A DNA stretch of 64,000 nt from UBA1479 sp002706405 (GTDB lineage Bacteria > Pseudomonadota > Alphaproteobacteria > Rhodospirillales > Casp-alpha2). The DNA is taken from positions 62,001-126,000 of the forward strand of contig CAXATO010000007.1 in NCBI GenBank assembly GCA_963972255.1. The letters run 5' to 3'. Shown in pieces: positions 8,794-18,403 of this stretch. Position 1 is the stretch's first letter, and each line of letters opens with the position of its first letter. Under the pieces are notes generated by a model, which was given only the letters and a program-made list of their open reading frames with translations, searched no databases and was not told where the DNA came from. The translations under genes and the position numbers were made by a program.

Positions 8794-9711
8794 ATGCTGA
8801 AATATATTCTGAAACGGTTGGGGGTCGCCTTCATGGTGGCGCTGACCGTTTCGGTTATCACGTTTTCATTGATCTATGTTTCCGGCGATCCCGCCGTTGC
8901 GCTTGCCGGCGAGGCGGCGTCGAATGACGAAATCGAACATATCCGCAAATCCTACGGATACGACCGTCCGATCCCCGTGCAATACATGGATTGGCTCGGC
9001 CGGGCCCTGCAGGGCGACTTGGGCCGATCCCACTATCTAAAAGAAGACATCTCCGACGTCATTCTGACCCGCTTGCCCAACACGTTGATCCTGGCCGGTT
9101 GTGCCATCGCCTTCGCGCTGATCCTGTCGATCCCATTGGGCGTGGCGGCGGCGATCCGTCCGAACTCGCTGATCGATCGCTTCGCCCTGACGCTTGCCGT
9201 GGTCGGTCAGGCGCTGCCGTCGTTCTGGTTTGCGCTGATCATGATGTTCTTCCTGGGCATTCAACTGCGCTGGCTGCCGATTTCACGGGTCGAGACCTGG
9301 CAAGGCTTCATCATGCCGTCCATCGCGCTGGGCTATTACGTGACGCCGGGCGTCATGCGCCTGACCCGCGCCGGGATGCTCGAGGTCCTGCAGTCGGATT
9401 ACATCCGCACGGCCAAGGCCAAGGGCCTGCGTCCCATGGTGGTCCTGTTCAAGCATGCGCTGCGCAACGCCATCATTCCGGTGGTGTCCTTGGCCGCCGT
9501 GCAGTTCGGCTTCATGCTCGGCGGCTCGATCGTTATCGAAAGCATTTTCGCCATCAACGGGCTCGGCTTCCTGGCCTGGGAGACCATCCAGCGCGGCGAT
9601 CTGCCCATGATGCAGGCGATCGTGCTGGTTCTGTCGCTGTTCTACATCGTCATTACCTTCCTGGCTGACATGTTGAACGCCTTCCTCGATCCCCGAATCA
9701 GGGTGACCTGA
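8794..9711 (+). CDS. ABC transporter permease (DppB type)
   Basis: The product is 305 aa with about six membrane helices. The cytoplasmic EAA loop reads AKAKGLRPMVVLFKHALRNA, where the ATPases dock. It opens MLKYILKRLGVAF, the normal start of DppB/OppB proteins, so the ATG at 8794 is used although the frame extends upstream through the hairpin. GGAT lies upstream. It forms the heterodimeric channel with the next gene; the two genes are separated by one base. Confidence 0.93.
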   Translation: MLKYILKRLGVAFMVALTVSVITFSLIYVSGDPAVALAGEAASNDEIEHIRKSYGYDRPIPVQYMDWLGRALQGDLGRSHYLKEDISDVILTRLPNTLILAGCAIAFALILSIPLGVAAAIRPNSLIDRFALTLAVVGQALPSFWFALIMMFFLGIQLRWLPISRVETWQGFIMPSIALGYYVTPGVMRLTRAGMLEVLQSDYIRTAKAKGLRPMVVLFKHALRNAIIPVVSLAAVQFGFMLGGSIVIESIFAINGLGFLAWETIQRGDLPMMQAIVLVLSLFYIVITFLADMLNAFLDPRIRVT

Positions 9712-9712
9712 C

Positions 9713-10651
9713 ATGGCCCGTCCAGAGACCCAATCAATCACCCCCTCGGGTGCCGCGCCGTCCGCCGCCGACAAAATCCTGGAACCGTCGCCCGGATCGC
9801 AGATGCGCCGGCGCATCTTCGGCCATTACGGAATCATGATCGGCGGCACGGTCCTGGCCGCCATCTTCCTGATCGCGATCTTCGCGCCGCTGTTGACGCC
9901 GTTCGATCCGATCCTCGATCAGGACTTGGCGCAGAAGCTGAAACCGCCGTTCTGGCACGACAGCCCGAAGTACGATCCGGCCCATCCGCTGGGCACGGAC
10001 CTGCAGGGCCGCGATTATCTGACGCGGCTGGTTCACGGGGCCCGAATTTCGCTGCTGATCGGGTTTTCGGCGATGCTGATTTCCGGGGTCATCGGCACGG
10101 CTTTGGGCGTCGCGGCCGGCTATTTCGGCGGCCGGGTCGACATGGTCGTCAACTTCATCATCACGACGCGGCTCTCCATGCCCGTGGTGCTGGTGGCGCT
10201 GGCCGTGGTGTCGTTGATCGGATCAAGCTTGTGGATCGTGATCTGGGTGTTGGGGCTTCTCATATGGGACCGTTTCGCCGTCGTGATGCGAAGTACGACC
10301 ATGCAGGTGCGCAACCTGGATTACGTGGCGGCGGCCCAGGCCTGCGGCTGTTCCACCCTGCGCATCATCATGACGGAAATCATGCCCAATGTGGTCAACC
10401 ACCTGATCGTGGTGGCGACCCTGGAAATGGCCCATGCCATTCTGCTCGAGGCGGCGTTGTCGTTCCTCGGGCTCGGCGTGCAGCCGCCGGCCCCCAGCTG
10501 GGGCCTGATGATTTCCGAGGCCAAGGGCATGATGTTCTTCGATCCTTGGCTGATCGGTGTGCCGGGGGCGGCGCTGTTCGCGCTGATCCTCGCCATCAAT
10601 CTTCTGGGTGACGGCGTGCGCGACGTGACCGCACCCGAGAACCGGAATTAG
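9713..10651 (+). CDS. ABC transporter permease (DppC type)
   Basis: The product is 312 aa. A hydrophilic N-terminal 30 residues is followed by a first helix, an external segment with HPLGTDLQGRDYLTRLVHGARISL (typical of DppC/OppC), and five more helices. The EAA loop is YVAAAQACGCSTLRIIMTEI. It is the second subunit of the inner-membrane channel. The start immediately follows the upstream stop, so translation is probably coupled. Confidence 0.93.
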   Translation: MARPETQSITPSGAAPSAADKILEPSPGSQMRRRIFGHYGIMIGGTVLAAIFLIAIFAPLLTPFDPILDQDLAQKLKPPFWHDSPKYDPAHPLGTDLQGRDYLTRLVHGARISLLIGFSAMLISGVIGTALGVAAGYFGGRVDMVVNFIITTRLSMPVVLVALAVVSLIGSSLWIVIWVLGLLIWDRFAVVMRSTTMQVRNLDYVAAAQACGCSTLRIIMTEIMPNVVNHLIVVATLEMAHAILLEAALSFLGLGVQPPAPSWGLMISEAKGMMFFDPWLIGVPGAALFALILAINLLGDGVRDVTAPENRN

Positions 10652-10670
10652 GAAGAGGACGAAGAACGGC

Positions 10671-11681
10671 ATGAGCGATCTGATCCTCGAAGTCCGCGAC
10701 CTGGTCGTCGACATTCCCGTCGCCACCGGGATGCTGCATCCGGTGCAATCCATCAGCTTCGACGTGACGCGGGGCGAAACGCTGTGCATCGTCGGTGAAT
10801 CGGGCTGCGGCAAATCGCTGACGTCACTCGCCGTCATGGACCTGTTGCCCGGGACGGCAAGCCGTACGGCATCCGTGCTCAAGCTCGACGACGAGGACCT
10901 GCAGTCGGCCGGCGAACGGCGCATGACGGACATCCGCGGCAACAAGATGGCCATGATCTTTCAGGAACCCATGACCTCCCTGAACCCGGCCTATACCATC
11001 GGCAACCAGCTGGAAGAGGCGCTGTTGCGCCACAAGCAAGTCAGCGGCGCCGAAGCCCGCGAGCGGGCCATCTACCTTTTGGAAAAGGTCGGCATCACGG
11101 CGGCGGCGAGCCGCCTGACCCAGTATCCCCATCAACTGTCCGGCGGCCTGCGCCAGCGGGTGATGATCGCCATGGCGCTGATGTGCGGGCCGGACCTGAT
11201 CATCGCGGACGAGCCGACGACGGCGCTGGACGTGACCATTCAGGCGCAGATTCTCCACCTGTTGGCGGACCTGCAAAAAGAATTCAACATGGGCATGATC
11301 CTGATCACTCATGATCTGGGCGTGGTCGCCCGTGTCGCCGACCGGGTGGCGGTCATGTACGCGGGCCAGATCGTCGAAACGGGCACCGCCAAGCAGGTGT
11401 TCGAAAACCCGACCCATCCCTATACCCAGGGCCTTCTCGAATGCATCCCGATCCCGGGCAAGACGGAACGGGGCGCACCGCTGGGCTCCATCCCCGGCAT
11501 CGTGCCGTCCCTGGTGGGAGACCTGCCGGGCTGCCATTTCGCGGACCGCTGCCCCCATGTGATGGATGCCTGCCGCAGCGGGCAGGTCGACCTGCGTCCC
11601 TCGTTCGAGGACGGGCACGTCTTTCGCTGTCTGCTGACGCCGGATCAGAGTGCCGCCAACCTGAAGAAGGGGGCCGCCTGA
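10671..11681 (+). CDS. ABC transporter ATP-binding protein (DppD type)
   Basis: The product is 336 aa. Walker A is GESGCGKS (43-50), the signature is LSGGLRQR, and Walker B is LIIADEPTTALD with the downstream H-loop LITHDLG. The C-terminus has the oligopeptide-transporter extension with the Cys-containing CHFADRCPHVMDAC segment. It is one of the two ATPases energising import. Confidence 0.94.
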   Translation: MSDLILEVRDLVVDIPVATGMLHPVQSISFDVTRGETLCIVGESGCGKSLTSLAVMDLLPGTASRTASVLKLDDEDLQSAGERRMTDIRGNKMAMIFQEPMTSLNPAYTIGNQLEEALLRHKQVSGAEARERAIYLLEKVGITAAASRLTQYPHQLSGGLRQRVMIAMALMCGPDLIIADEPTTALDVTIQAQILHLLADLQKEFNMGMILITHDLGVVARVADRVAVMYAGQIVETGTAKQVFENPTHPYTQGLLECIPIPGKTERGAPLGSIPGIVPSLVGDLPGCHFADRCPHVMDACRSGQVDLRPSFEDGHVFRCLLTPDQSAANLKKGAA

Positions 11682-11682
11682 C

Positions 11683-12684
11683 ATGGCTGACCAGGAAGAC
11701 ATCGTTCTCGAAGCCCGCGACGTTACCCGCACGTTCATGATCTCGGCCGGGTTCATGAAGGGCAAGAAGCCGCTGCACGCCGTCAACGGCATCAATCTCA
11801 AGGTGGCGCGCGGCGAGGTTCTGGGCCTGGTCGGGGAATCGGGCTGCGGCAAATCGACCCTGGCCAAGATGCTGCTGGGCCTATTGGCGCCGACGGCGGG
11901 CACGCTCTACGTCGGCGGCACGCCGACCAGCGAGATGGAACGCCTGGACATGGCGCGCAAGGTCCAGCCCGTGTTCCAGGACCCTTATTCATCGCTCAAC
12001 CCGCGCAAGACCATCGGCGACATCATCAGCCTGCCCGTGCGCGTGCAGGGCGGGCCCGATGCGGTCGACGGCAAGGACCTGCGCACCCGGGTCGAAGAGA
12101 TCATGGAACTGGTCGGCCTGCCGCGCCGGCTGTATCGCAATTTCCCCAACCAACTGTCGGGCGGTCAGCGCCAGCGCGTCGCCGTGGCCCGCGCCCTGAT
12201 CAATCGGCCCGAGGTCGTGATCTGTGACGAGCCGACCTCGGCCCTCGACGTCTCGGTGCAGTCGCAGATTCTCAACCTGTTGCAGGACCTGCGCTCGGAA
12301 CTGAACCTGACCTATATCGTCATCAGCCATAACCTGGCCGTGGTCGAACACATGGCGACCCGTGTCGCGGTCATGTACCTGGGCCGCCTGGTCGAGGTCG
12401 CGGACACGGACAGCCTGTTCGACAATCCGCAGCATCCCTATACCCGGGCGCTGTTGAAATCGGTGCTGACGCCGGACCCCAACCTGGACGTGCCCGACTC
12501 GGGCCTGGGTGTGGCCTATCCCAACCCGGTCGATCCGCCGTCCGGCTGCACCTTCCATCCGCGCTGCGTCGACTGCATGGACCATTGTTCCGTCGTCGTC
12601 CCGCGCACCATCCCGACCAAGACCGGTCTCGTCGAATGTCATCTCTATGACGAGAACCAGGGGAGGGGACGCCAAGCGTCGTAA
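11683..12684 (+). CDS. ABC transporter ATP-binding protein (DppF type)
   Basis: The product is 333 aa. Walker A is GESGCGKS (51-58), the signature is LSGGQRQR, Walker B is VVICDEPTSALD, and the H-loop is VISHNL. The C-terminal extension is the oligopeptide type with FHPRCVDCMDHC. It pairs with the preceding ATPase; the start lies one base past that stop. Together with the two permeases and the binding protein it makes a complete importer. Confidence 0.94.
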   Translation: MADQEDIVLEARDVTRTFMISAGFMKGKKPLHAVNGINLKVARGEVLGLVGESGCGKSTLAKMLLGLLAPTAGTLYVGGTPTSEMERLDMARKVQPVFQDPYSSLNPRKTIGDIISLPVRVQGGPDAVDGKDLRTRVEEIMELVGLPRRLYRNFPNQLSGGQRQRVAVARALINRPEVVICDEPTSALDVSVQSQILNLLQDLRSELNLTYIVISHNLAVVEHMATRVAVMYLGRLVEVADTDSLFDNPQHPYTRALLKSVLTPDPNLDVPDSGLGVAYPNPVDPPSGCTFHPRCVDCMDHCSVVVPRTIPTKTGLVECHLYDENQGRGRQAS

Positions 12685-12703
12685 GACCGCCCGGGCAAAG
12701 ACC

Positions 12704-14125
12704 ATGACCCGCCAATATGCCATCGACGCCGCGCTTGCCCATTTCGACGATCCGGAAGGTTTTTTCGAGGACCTGAAGGCGCGCGTCGCCGTGCCGACGG
12801 AAAGCCAGAACGCCGCCCGCCTGCCCGATTGCTACGCCTATCTGGAAGAAGAGATGCGCGACGCCTTCGAGGCCTTGGGTTACGCCTGCCGCGTTTATGA
12901 CAATCCTTACGACGGCTGCGGCCCGATCCTGTTGGCGACGCGGTGGGAGGGCGACGGCCTGCCCACGGTTCTGGGTTACGGCCATGGCGATACGGTGCTG
13001 GGCCAGGAAGGTCAGTGGAAGGACAACCTGGACCCCTGGCGCCTGACCAAGGTCGGCGACAAGGTCTACGGGCGCGGCACCGCCGACAACAAGGCGCAGC
13101 ATTCGACCCATCTGGCGGCCCTGCGGGCCGTGCTGGACGCGCGGGGAAACCTTGGCTTCAATCACAAGTTCATCATCGAGACCGGGGAGGAAAACGGCTC
13201 CAAGGGCCTGAAGGACTTGGTCGCGCGGGAGAAAGAGGCCTTTGCCGCCGATGTCTATTTCGCCTCCGACGGGCCGCGCTTCGACGTCGCCAAGCCGAAC
13301 CTGACGCTGGGCAACCGGGGGGCGTTCAATTTCGATCTAATCGTCGACCTGCGCGACGGCGGCCATCATTCCGGCAACTGGGGCGGGCTGCTGGCCAACC
13401 CGGGGATCATCCTGGCGTCGGCGCTGGCCACGGTCATCGACGTGAACGGCCGCATTCTGGTGCCGGCCCTGCTGCCGCCGCCGATCAGCAACAGCGTGCG
13501 CGCGCTCCTGGCCGATGTGACCCGCGAAACGTCCAAGGGCGGGCCCGCCATCGACGACGATTGGGGCGAGCCGGGATTGACCCGGGCCGAGAAAGTCTAT
13601 GCCTGGAATACCTTTGAAATCCTCGCCATGAAGACGGGCAACCCGGATAATCCGGTGCATGCCGTGCCGCCCAAGGCCGTCGCCCATTGTCAGTTGCGCT
13701 TCGTGGTCGGAACGGACTGGCAGAACATCGTCCCCAATCTCCAGGCCCATCTGGATGCGGCGGGGTTCGGCATGGTCAAGGTGCAGCCCTCGACCGGTGG
13801 TAACGCGGCCTTCTTCCATGCCGCGCGCACGGACCCGGACCATCCTTGGGCCAAATGGATGCGCGCCGCGGTGGAACGCACGACCGGGGAGAATTGCCGC
13901 ATGGTGCCCAATTCGGGCGGCTCCATCTGCAACGACGTCTTTCAGGACGTGCTGGGCATTCCCTTCGTGTGGCTGCCGCTCAGTTACACCGGCTGTTCCC
14001 AGCACGCCCCCAACGAACACATCCTGTGGTCGCTGACCCGCGAGGGCATGGAACTGGTGACCGGCATTTACTGGGACCTGGGCGATCCGGAAACGGCCTA
14101 CAGACTTGAAAGGAATGCGGCGTGA
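12704..14125 (+). CDS. M20 family metallopeptidase/amidohydrolase (first copy)
   Basis: The product is 473 aa. The dinuclear-zinc residues are visible in order: GHGD near residues 93-96, the bridging Asp in RGTADNK (about 129), the catalytic/ligand pair in ETGEENG (about 162-163), the Asp in SDGPRF (about 190), and the C-terminal His in QHAPNEH (about 435). A dimerisation domain sits between. The family cleaves C-terminal residues or acyl/carbamoyl groups from amides and peptides. There is no signal peptide, so it acts on imported substrate. The ATG at 12704 opens the normal N-terminus. It overlaps the next gene by 4 nt. Confidence 0.9.
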   Translation: MTRQYAIDAALAHFDDPEGFFEDLKARVAVPTESQNAARLPDCYAYLEEEMRDAFEALGYACRVYDNPYDGCGPILLATRWEGDGLPTVLGYGHGDTVLGQEGQWKDNLDPWRLTKVGDKVYGRGTADNKAQHSTHLAALRAVLDARGNLGFNHKFIIETGEENGSKGLKDLVAREKEAFAADVYFASDGPRFDVAKPNLTLGNRGAFNFDLIVDLRDGGHHSGNWGGLLANPGIILASALATVIDVNGRILVPALLPPPISNSVRALLADVTRETSKGGPAIDDDWGEPGLTRAEKVYAWNTFEILAMKTGNPDNPVHAVPPKAVAHCQLRFVVGTDWQNIVPNLQAHLDAAGFGMVKVQPSTGGNAAFFHAARTDPDHPWAKWMRAAVERTTGENCRMVPNSGGSICNDVFQDVLGIPFVWLPLSYTGCSQHAPNEHILWSLTREGMELVTGIYWDLGDPETAYRLERNAA

Positions 14126-15516
14126 CACGCGATGCGGTGATCGACAGCCTTGAACATTATTTCGACGACGGTGGATTTTGGGCGGACCTGTCGCGCCGCG
14201 TCGCCATCCAGTCGTGCAGCCAGGACGAACCGTTCCGGCCGGAACTGTACCGCTACCTGACGGACGAGATGACGCCCTATCTGGCGGAGATGGGTTTCGA
14301 GAGCGAGATTTTCGAAAATCCCAAACCCGGCGGCCAGCCCATCCTGGTCGCCCGCCGCCATGAAGGCGACGACCTGCCGACCCTGATGACCTACGGCCAT
14401 GGTGACGTGGTGCGCGGCTATGACGATCAGTGGCGCGACGGCATCGGCCCCTGGGAAATGAAGAAAGAGGGCGACCGCTGGTACGGGCGCGGCACCGCCG
14501 ACAACAAGGGCCAGCACACCATCAACCTGGCCGCCATGAAGGCCTGCATGGACGCCCGCGGCGGTACCCTCGGCTATAACGTGGTCGCCCTGATCGAAAC
14601 GGGTGAGGAAACGGGATCGCCGGGCCTGCGCGAGTTCTGCCGCGATCATAAAGACCTGTTCAAGGCCGACGTGTTCATCGCCTCTGACGGCCCGCGATTG
14701 AATGCGCAGCGGCCGACGGTCTATTTCGGATCGCGCGGCGTGTTCAATTTCACCATGTCGCTGGACCTGCGCGACGGCGGCCACCATTCCGGCAACTGGG
14801 GCGGCCTTTTGGCCAATCCGGGGGTGATCCTGGCGCATGCCATCTCCACCATCGTTGACGCCAAGGGGAAAATCCTGCTCGACGACCTCAAGCCCGAGCC
14901 GATCTCCAATTCCGTGCGCGACGCCCTGTCAAAACTCACCGTCGGCGGCATGGAGGGCGATCCCGAAATCGACCCCGACTGGGGCGAGCCGGGCCTGACG
15001 GCGGAGGAAAAGGTGTTCGGCTGGAATACCTTTGAGATTTTGGCCTTCAAGACCGGCAATCCGGACAACCCGGTGAACGCCGTGCCGCCCAAGGCCTTCG
15101 CTAAATGCCACATGCGCTTCGTCGCGGGCTTCGACCCGGCCGTGGTCCTGCCGGCCGTGCGCAAGCATCTGGACGCGCTGGGCTACGACAAGGTCACCCT
15201 GACCCCCGACCGGGAATTCATGGCCGCGACGCGGCTGGAGCCGGACACCCCCTGGGCCAAATGGGCGATCAATTCCCTGGCCCGCACCGCGGGGGAAGAG
15301 CCGGCCGTGCTGCCTAACCTGGGCGGATCGCTGCCCAACGACTGCTTCGCTCATATCCTGGGCCTGCCGACCATCTGGGTGCCGCATTCCTATCCGGCCT
15401 GCTCCCAGCACGCGCCCAACGAACATATTCTGGAGCCCGTGTCCCGCTCGGCACTCCGCCTCATGGGCGGGCTGTTCTGGGATTTGGGCGAGACCGATGG
15501 ATTGCCGCTGCAATGA
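14122..15516 (+). CDS. M20 family metallopeptidase/amidohydrolase (second copy)
   Basis: The product is 464 aa and a close paralogue of the preceding gene. The same metal motifs occur at matching places: GHGD (about 91-94), RGTADNKGQ, ETGEETGS, SDGPRL and SQHAPNEHIL. The blocks RDGGHHSGNWGGLLANPG and KTGNPDNPV are shared with the first copy, which points to tandem duplication followed by divergence. It starts at GTG 14122, overlapping the previous stop (GTGA), with AAAGGAA upstream. It is cytoplasmic and the substrate is unknown. Confidence 0.9.
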   Translation: MTRDAVIDSLEHYFDDGGFWADLSRRVAIQSCSQDEPFRPELYRYLTDEMTPYLAEMGFESEIFENPKPGGQPILVARRHEGDDLPTLMTYGHGDVVRGYDDQWRDGIGPWEMKKEGDRWYGRGTADNKGQHTINLAAMKACMDARGGTLGYNVVALIETGEETGSPGLREFCRDHKDLFKADVFIASDGPRLNAQRPTVYFGSRGVFNFTMSLDLRDGGHHSGNWGGLLANPGVILAHAISTIVDAKGKILLDDLKPEPISNSVRDALSKLTVGGMEGDPEIDPDWGEPGLTAEEKVFGWNTFEILAFKTGNPDNPVNAVPPKAFAKCHMRFVAGFDPAVVLPAVRKHLDALGYDKVTLTPDREFMAATRLEPDTPWAKWAINSLARTAGEEPAVLPNLGGSLPNDCFAHILGLPTIWVPHSYPACSQHAPNEHILEPVSRSALRLMGGLFWDLGETDGLPLQ

Positions 15517-16946
15517 CCGAGCCTTGTGATCTGTCCGCCGTCGACCTGCGCGCCCTGATCGGGGCGAAGAAGCTGTCGCCGGTGGAGCTTGTGGAAAGCT
15601 GTCTCAAGCGCATCGGCCGCGTGAACGGCACGGTCAATGCCTTCGTGGCATTGGATGAAGAGGGGGCTCTGGCCCGCGCCCGGGAACTGGAGACCGAGAT
15701 CGCCCAGGGCCGCGATCCGGGGCCGCTGGCCGGCCTGCCCGTGGGCATCAAGGACCTGGTCAACGTCAAGGGCCTGCGCACGACCTATGGATCGTTGCTG
15801 TTCAAGGACCATGTGCCCGACGCCGACGACGGCCAGATCACGCGCCTGCGCCAGGCAGGTGCGATCATCCTGGGCAAAACCAACACACCGGAATTCGGCT
15901 CCGGCGCCAACACCACCAACCGGGTCTACGGCGCCACCACCAATCCGTTCGATCCGGCGCGCACGCCGGGCGGTTCGTCCGGCGGCTCGGCGGCGGCGCT
16001 GGCGTGCTCCATGGTGCCGCTGGCCCAGGGCTCGGACACGGGCGGCAGCCTGCGCGCCCCCGCCACCTGGTCCGGCGTGGTCGGGTTCCGTCCCCGCCCG
16101 GGCGCCGTCGCCAACGAACGGCGGATGCTGCCGCTGACCTACTTTTCCGTCCAGGGCCCCATGGGCCGGTCGGTCGCCGATACGGCGCTGCAGTATTCCG
16201 CCCAGGCGGGCAGCGCCCATCCGGGCGATCCCATGGGCATTCCTTTCGACGCGGCCTCTTTCGCGACTATCCAACCGGCGGACCTGGGCACGCTGCGCGT
16301 GGCCTTTTCCGAAGACCTGGGCACGGCCCCGGTGGACGACGGGATCAAGCGCGTGTTCCGCCAGCGCGCGGGGAAAATCCGCGATGCCTTCGCCCATGCG
16401 CGGGACGACCAGCCCGACATCGCGGGCGTGCGCGAGGCCTTTTGGGTGCTGCGCTGCGTCTACTACATGGCCTATCACAAGGACCGCGTGGAGAATCACC
16501 GCGAGTTGTTGTCGCCCAACATCATCACCAATACGGAAGCGGGATACGACATGTCCCTGGCCGACGTGGCGGCGGCGGAGGTCGCCTGGCGGCAATGGTA
16601 CGATCGCTTCCAGGCCTTCATGGAAGACGTCGACCTGCTGGTCCTGCCGGGCAATGCCTATCCGCCCTACCGCCTGGATACGGGCGCGCCGACGGAAATC
16701 AACGGCAGACCCATGGAAAACTACATGGACGCGTCATTGATCCGCTCGGCCCTGACGCTCACCGGCAACCCGGTGATCGCCGTGCCCTGCGGCCTGGATG
16801 AGACGGGGGCCCCCTTCGGCTTCCAGATCGCCGGCAAGCGCCATGGCGAGAAAGAATTGCTGGAGGCCGCCCTGGCCATCGAAACCATCCTGAACGCGGA
16901 CGCCGAAACCGCCCGCCCGATCCCAGACCTGGAGAAACTGACATGA
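15513..16946 (+). CDS. amidase signature enzyme (first copy)
   Basis: The product is 477 aa. The Ser-cisSer-Lys triad is complete: Lys80 in VGIKDL, the cis-Ser in GGSSGGSAAAL (about 150-158) and the nucleophile in GSDTGGSLRAPA (about 172-178). These enzymes hydrolyse carboxamides to acid plus ammonia or amine. There is no signal peptide. The ATGA overlap with the upstream M20 gene and with the following amidase indicates translational coupling. The substrate cannot be named; related proteins include urea amidolyase-like, aryl and peptide amidases. Confidence 0.9.
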   Translation: MTEPCDLSAVDLRALIGAKKLSPVELVESCLKRIGRVNGTVNAFVALDEEGALARARELETEIAQGRDPGPLAGLPVGIKDLVNVKGLRTTYGSLLFKDHVPDADDGQITRLRQAGAIILGKTNTPEFGSGANTTNRVYGATTNPFDPARTPGGSSGGSAAALACSMVPLAQGSDTGGSLRAPATWSGVVGFRPRPGAVANERRMLPLTYFSVQGPMGRSVADTALQYSAQAGSAHPGDPMGIPFDAASFATIQPADLGTLRVAFSEDLGTAPVDDGIKRVFRQRAGKIRDAFAHARDDQPDIAGVREAFWVLRCVYYMAYHKDRVENHRELLSPNIITNTEAGYDMSLADVAAAEVAWRQWYDRFQAFMEDVDLLVLPGNAYPPYRLDTGAPTEINGRPMENYMDASLIRSALTLTGNPVIAVPCGLDETGAPFGFQIAGKRHGEKELLEAALAIETILNADAETARPIPDLEKLT

Positions 16947-18394
16947 CGAAGCCAACGACGGCGACCGAACTCTGCGACCTGACGGCGACCGAGGCCCGGC
17001 GCCTGATCGGCACCAAGGAGATTTCCCCGGTCGAGCTGGTGGAAAGCTGCATCGCCCGGATCGAGGCGGTGGATGGCGCGGTCAACTGCATGGTCACCCG
17101 CGCCTATGACCGGGCGCGCGAGGAAGCCAAGGTCGCCGAACAGATGGTGATGGACGGGGACGATCTGGGATTGCTGCACGGTCTGCCCATGGGCATCAAG
17201 GATCTGGAGGCCACGGAAGGCATCCGCACCACCTGGGGCTCGCTGCCGACCAAGGACACGGTGCCGGAGGCCGATCAGGGTTCCGTCGCCGCCGTGCGGG
17301 CCGAGGGGGCGATCCTTCTGGGCAAGACCAACACGCCGGAATTCGGCGCCGGCGCCAATACCAAGAACCGCGTGTTCGGCGCCACCGGCAATCCCTTCAA
17401 CCCGGAGCTGACCTGCGCCGGGTCGTCCGGCGGCTCGGCCGTTGCGCTGGCGACCGGCATGGTGCCCATCGCCTCGGGCAGTGACTACGGCGGCAGCCTG
17501 CGCACCCCCGCCGGGTTCTGCGGCGTGGTCGGTTTCCGCCCGTCGCCGGGCACGGTCCCGGCGGAAGGCAAGGCAGCCGCCCTCATGCCCTGGTCGGTGC
17601 TGGGGCCCATGGCGCGCACGGTCGCCGACACGGCGCTGCTGCTGCAGGCGCAGATGGATGACGACCGCCGCGATCCGTTCTCGCATCTGGTCGACCCGCG
17701 CCTGTTTGCATCGGTGGACGGCCTCGACCTGGGCTCGATCCATGCCGCGATCACGCCGGACCTGGGTTGCTGCCCCGTGGACAAGGGGATTGCCGATACC
17801 TTCAAGGCGCGCACCGATCAGTTCAGGGGCGTGTTCGCCGAGGCCCAGGACAGGGCCCCCGACATGGGCGAGATCCACCGCGTGTTCGAGATCTTCCGCG
17901 GCATCACCTTCGTCGCCATGCATCAGGAGCGTCTGAAAAATCACAAGGACCTTTTGGGCCCCAACGTCATCGACAACACCACCCGAGGGCTTGAGGTCAC
18001 GGCTTCGGACGTCGGCTGGGCCCTGGTCGAGCAGGCCAGGATCATGCGCAACTTCATCGACCTGTTCGACGAGGTCGATGTGCTGATCTGTCCCGCCGCT
18101 TCCGTCTCGCCGTTCCCCCACGAACAGCTTTACGTGGACGAAATCAACGGCGAGAAGATGCCGACCTACATGCGCTGGCTGGCGATTTCCTATGCGCCGA
18201 CCATGGCCATGGCCTGCGCGGCCGTGATCCCCTGCGGCGTCGATCATCGTGGCATGCCCTTCGGCTTGCAGGTCATGGCACCCAACGGCAAGGACGCCCT
18301 GGTGCTGGCCGTGGCCCATGCGCTTGAACAGTATTTCGCGGACAAGCCCGATTTGATGCGGCCCGTGCCGGACCTCGCCAAACTCAAAGCCTAG
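16943..18394 (+). CDS. amidase signature enzyme (second copy)
   Basis: The product is 483 aa and a paralogue of the preceding amidase, with the same triad: the Lys in MGIKDL, SSGGSAVAL and GSDYGGSLRTPAG. The two share the opening CDLTATEARRLIGTKEISPVELVES versus its counterpart, with the second having a longer N-terminus. It starts at the ATGA overlap. Having two different amidases behind two different M20 enzymes suggests two successive or alternative amide bonds in the imported substrate. Confidence 0.9.
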   Translation: MTKPTTATELCDLTATEARRLIGTKEISPVELVESCIARIEAVDGAVNCMVTRAYDRAREEAKVAEQMVMDGDDLGLLHGLPMGIKDLEATEGIRTTWGSLPTKDTVPEADQGSVAAVRAEGAILLGKTNTPEFGAGANTKNRVFGATGNPFNPELTCAGSSGGSAVALATGMVPIASGSDYGGSLRTPAGFCGVVGFRPSPGTVPAEGKAAALMPWSVLGPMARTVADTALLLQAQMDDDRRDPFSHLVDPRLFASVDGLDLGSIHAAITPDLGCCPVDKGIADTFKARTDQFRGVFAEAQDRAPDMGEIHRVFEIFRGITFVAMHQERLKNHKDLLGPNVIDNTTRGLEVTASDVGWALVEQARIMRNFIDLFDEVDVLICPAASVSPFPHEQLYVDEINGEKMPTYMRWLAISYAPTMAMACAAVIPCGVDHRGMPFGLQVMAPNGKDALVLAVAHALEQYFADKPDLMRPVPDLAKLKA

Positions 18395-18403
18395 GACAGA
18401 GCC

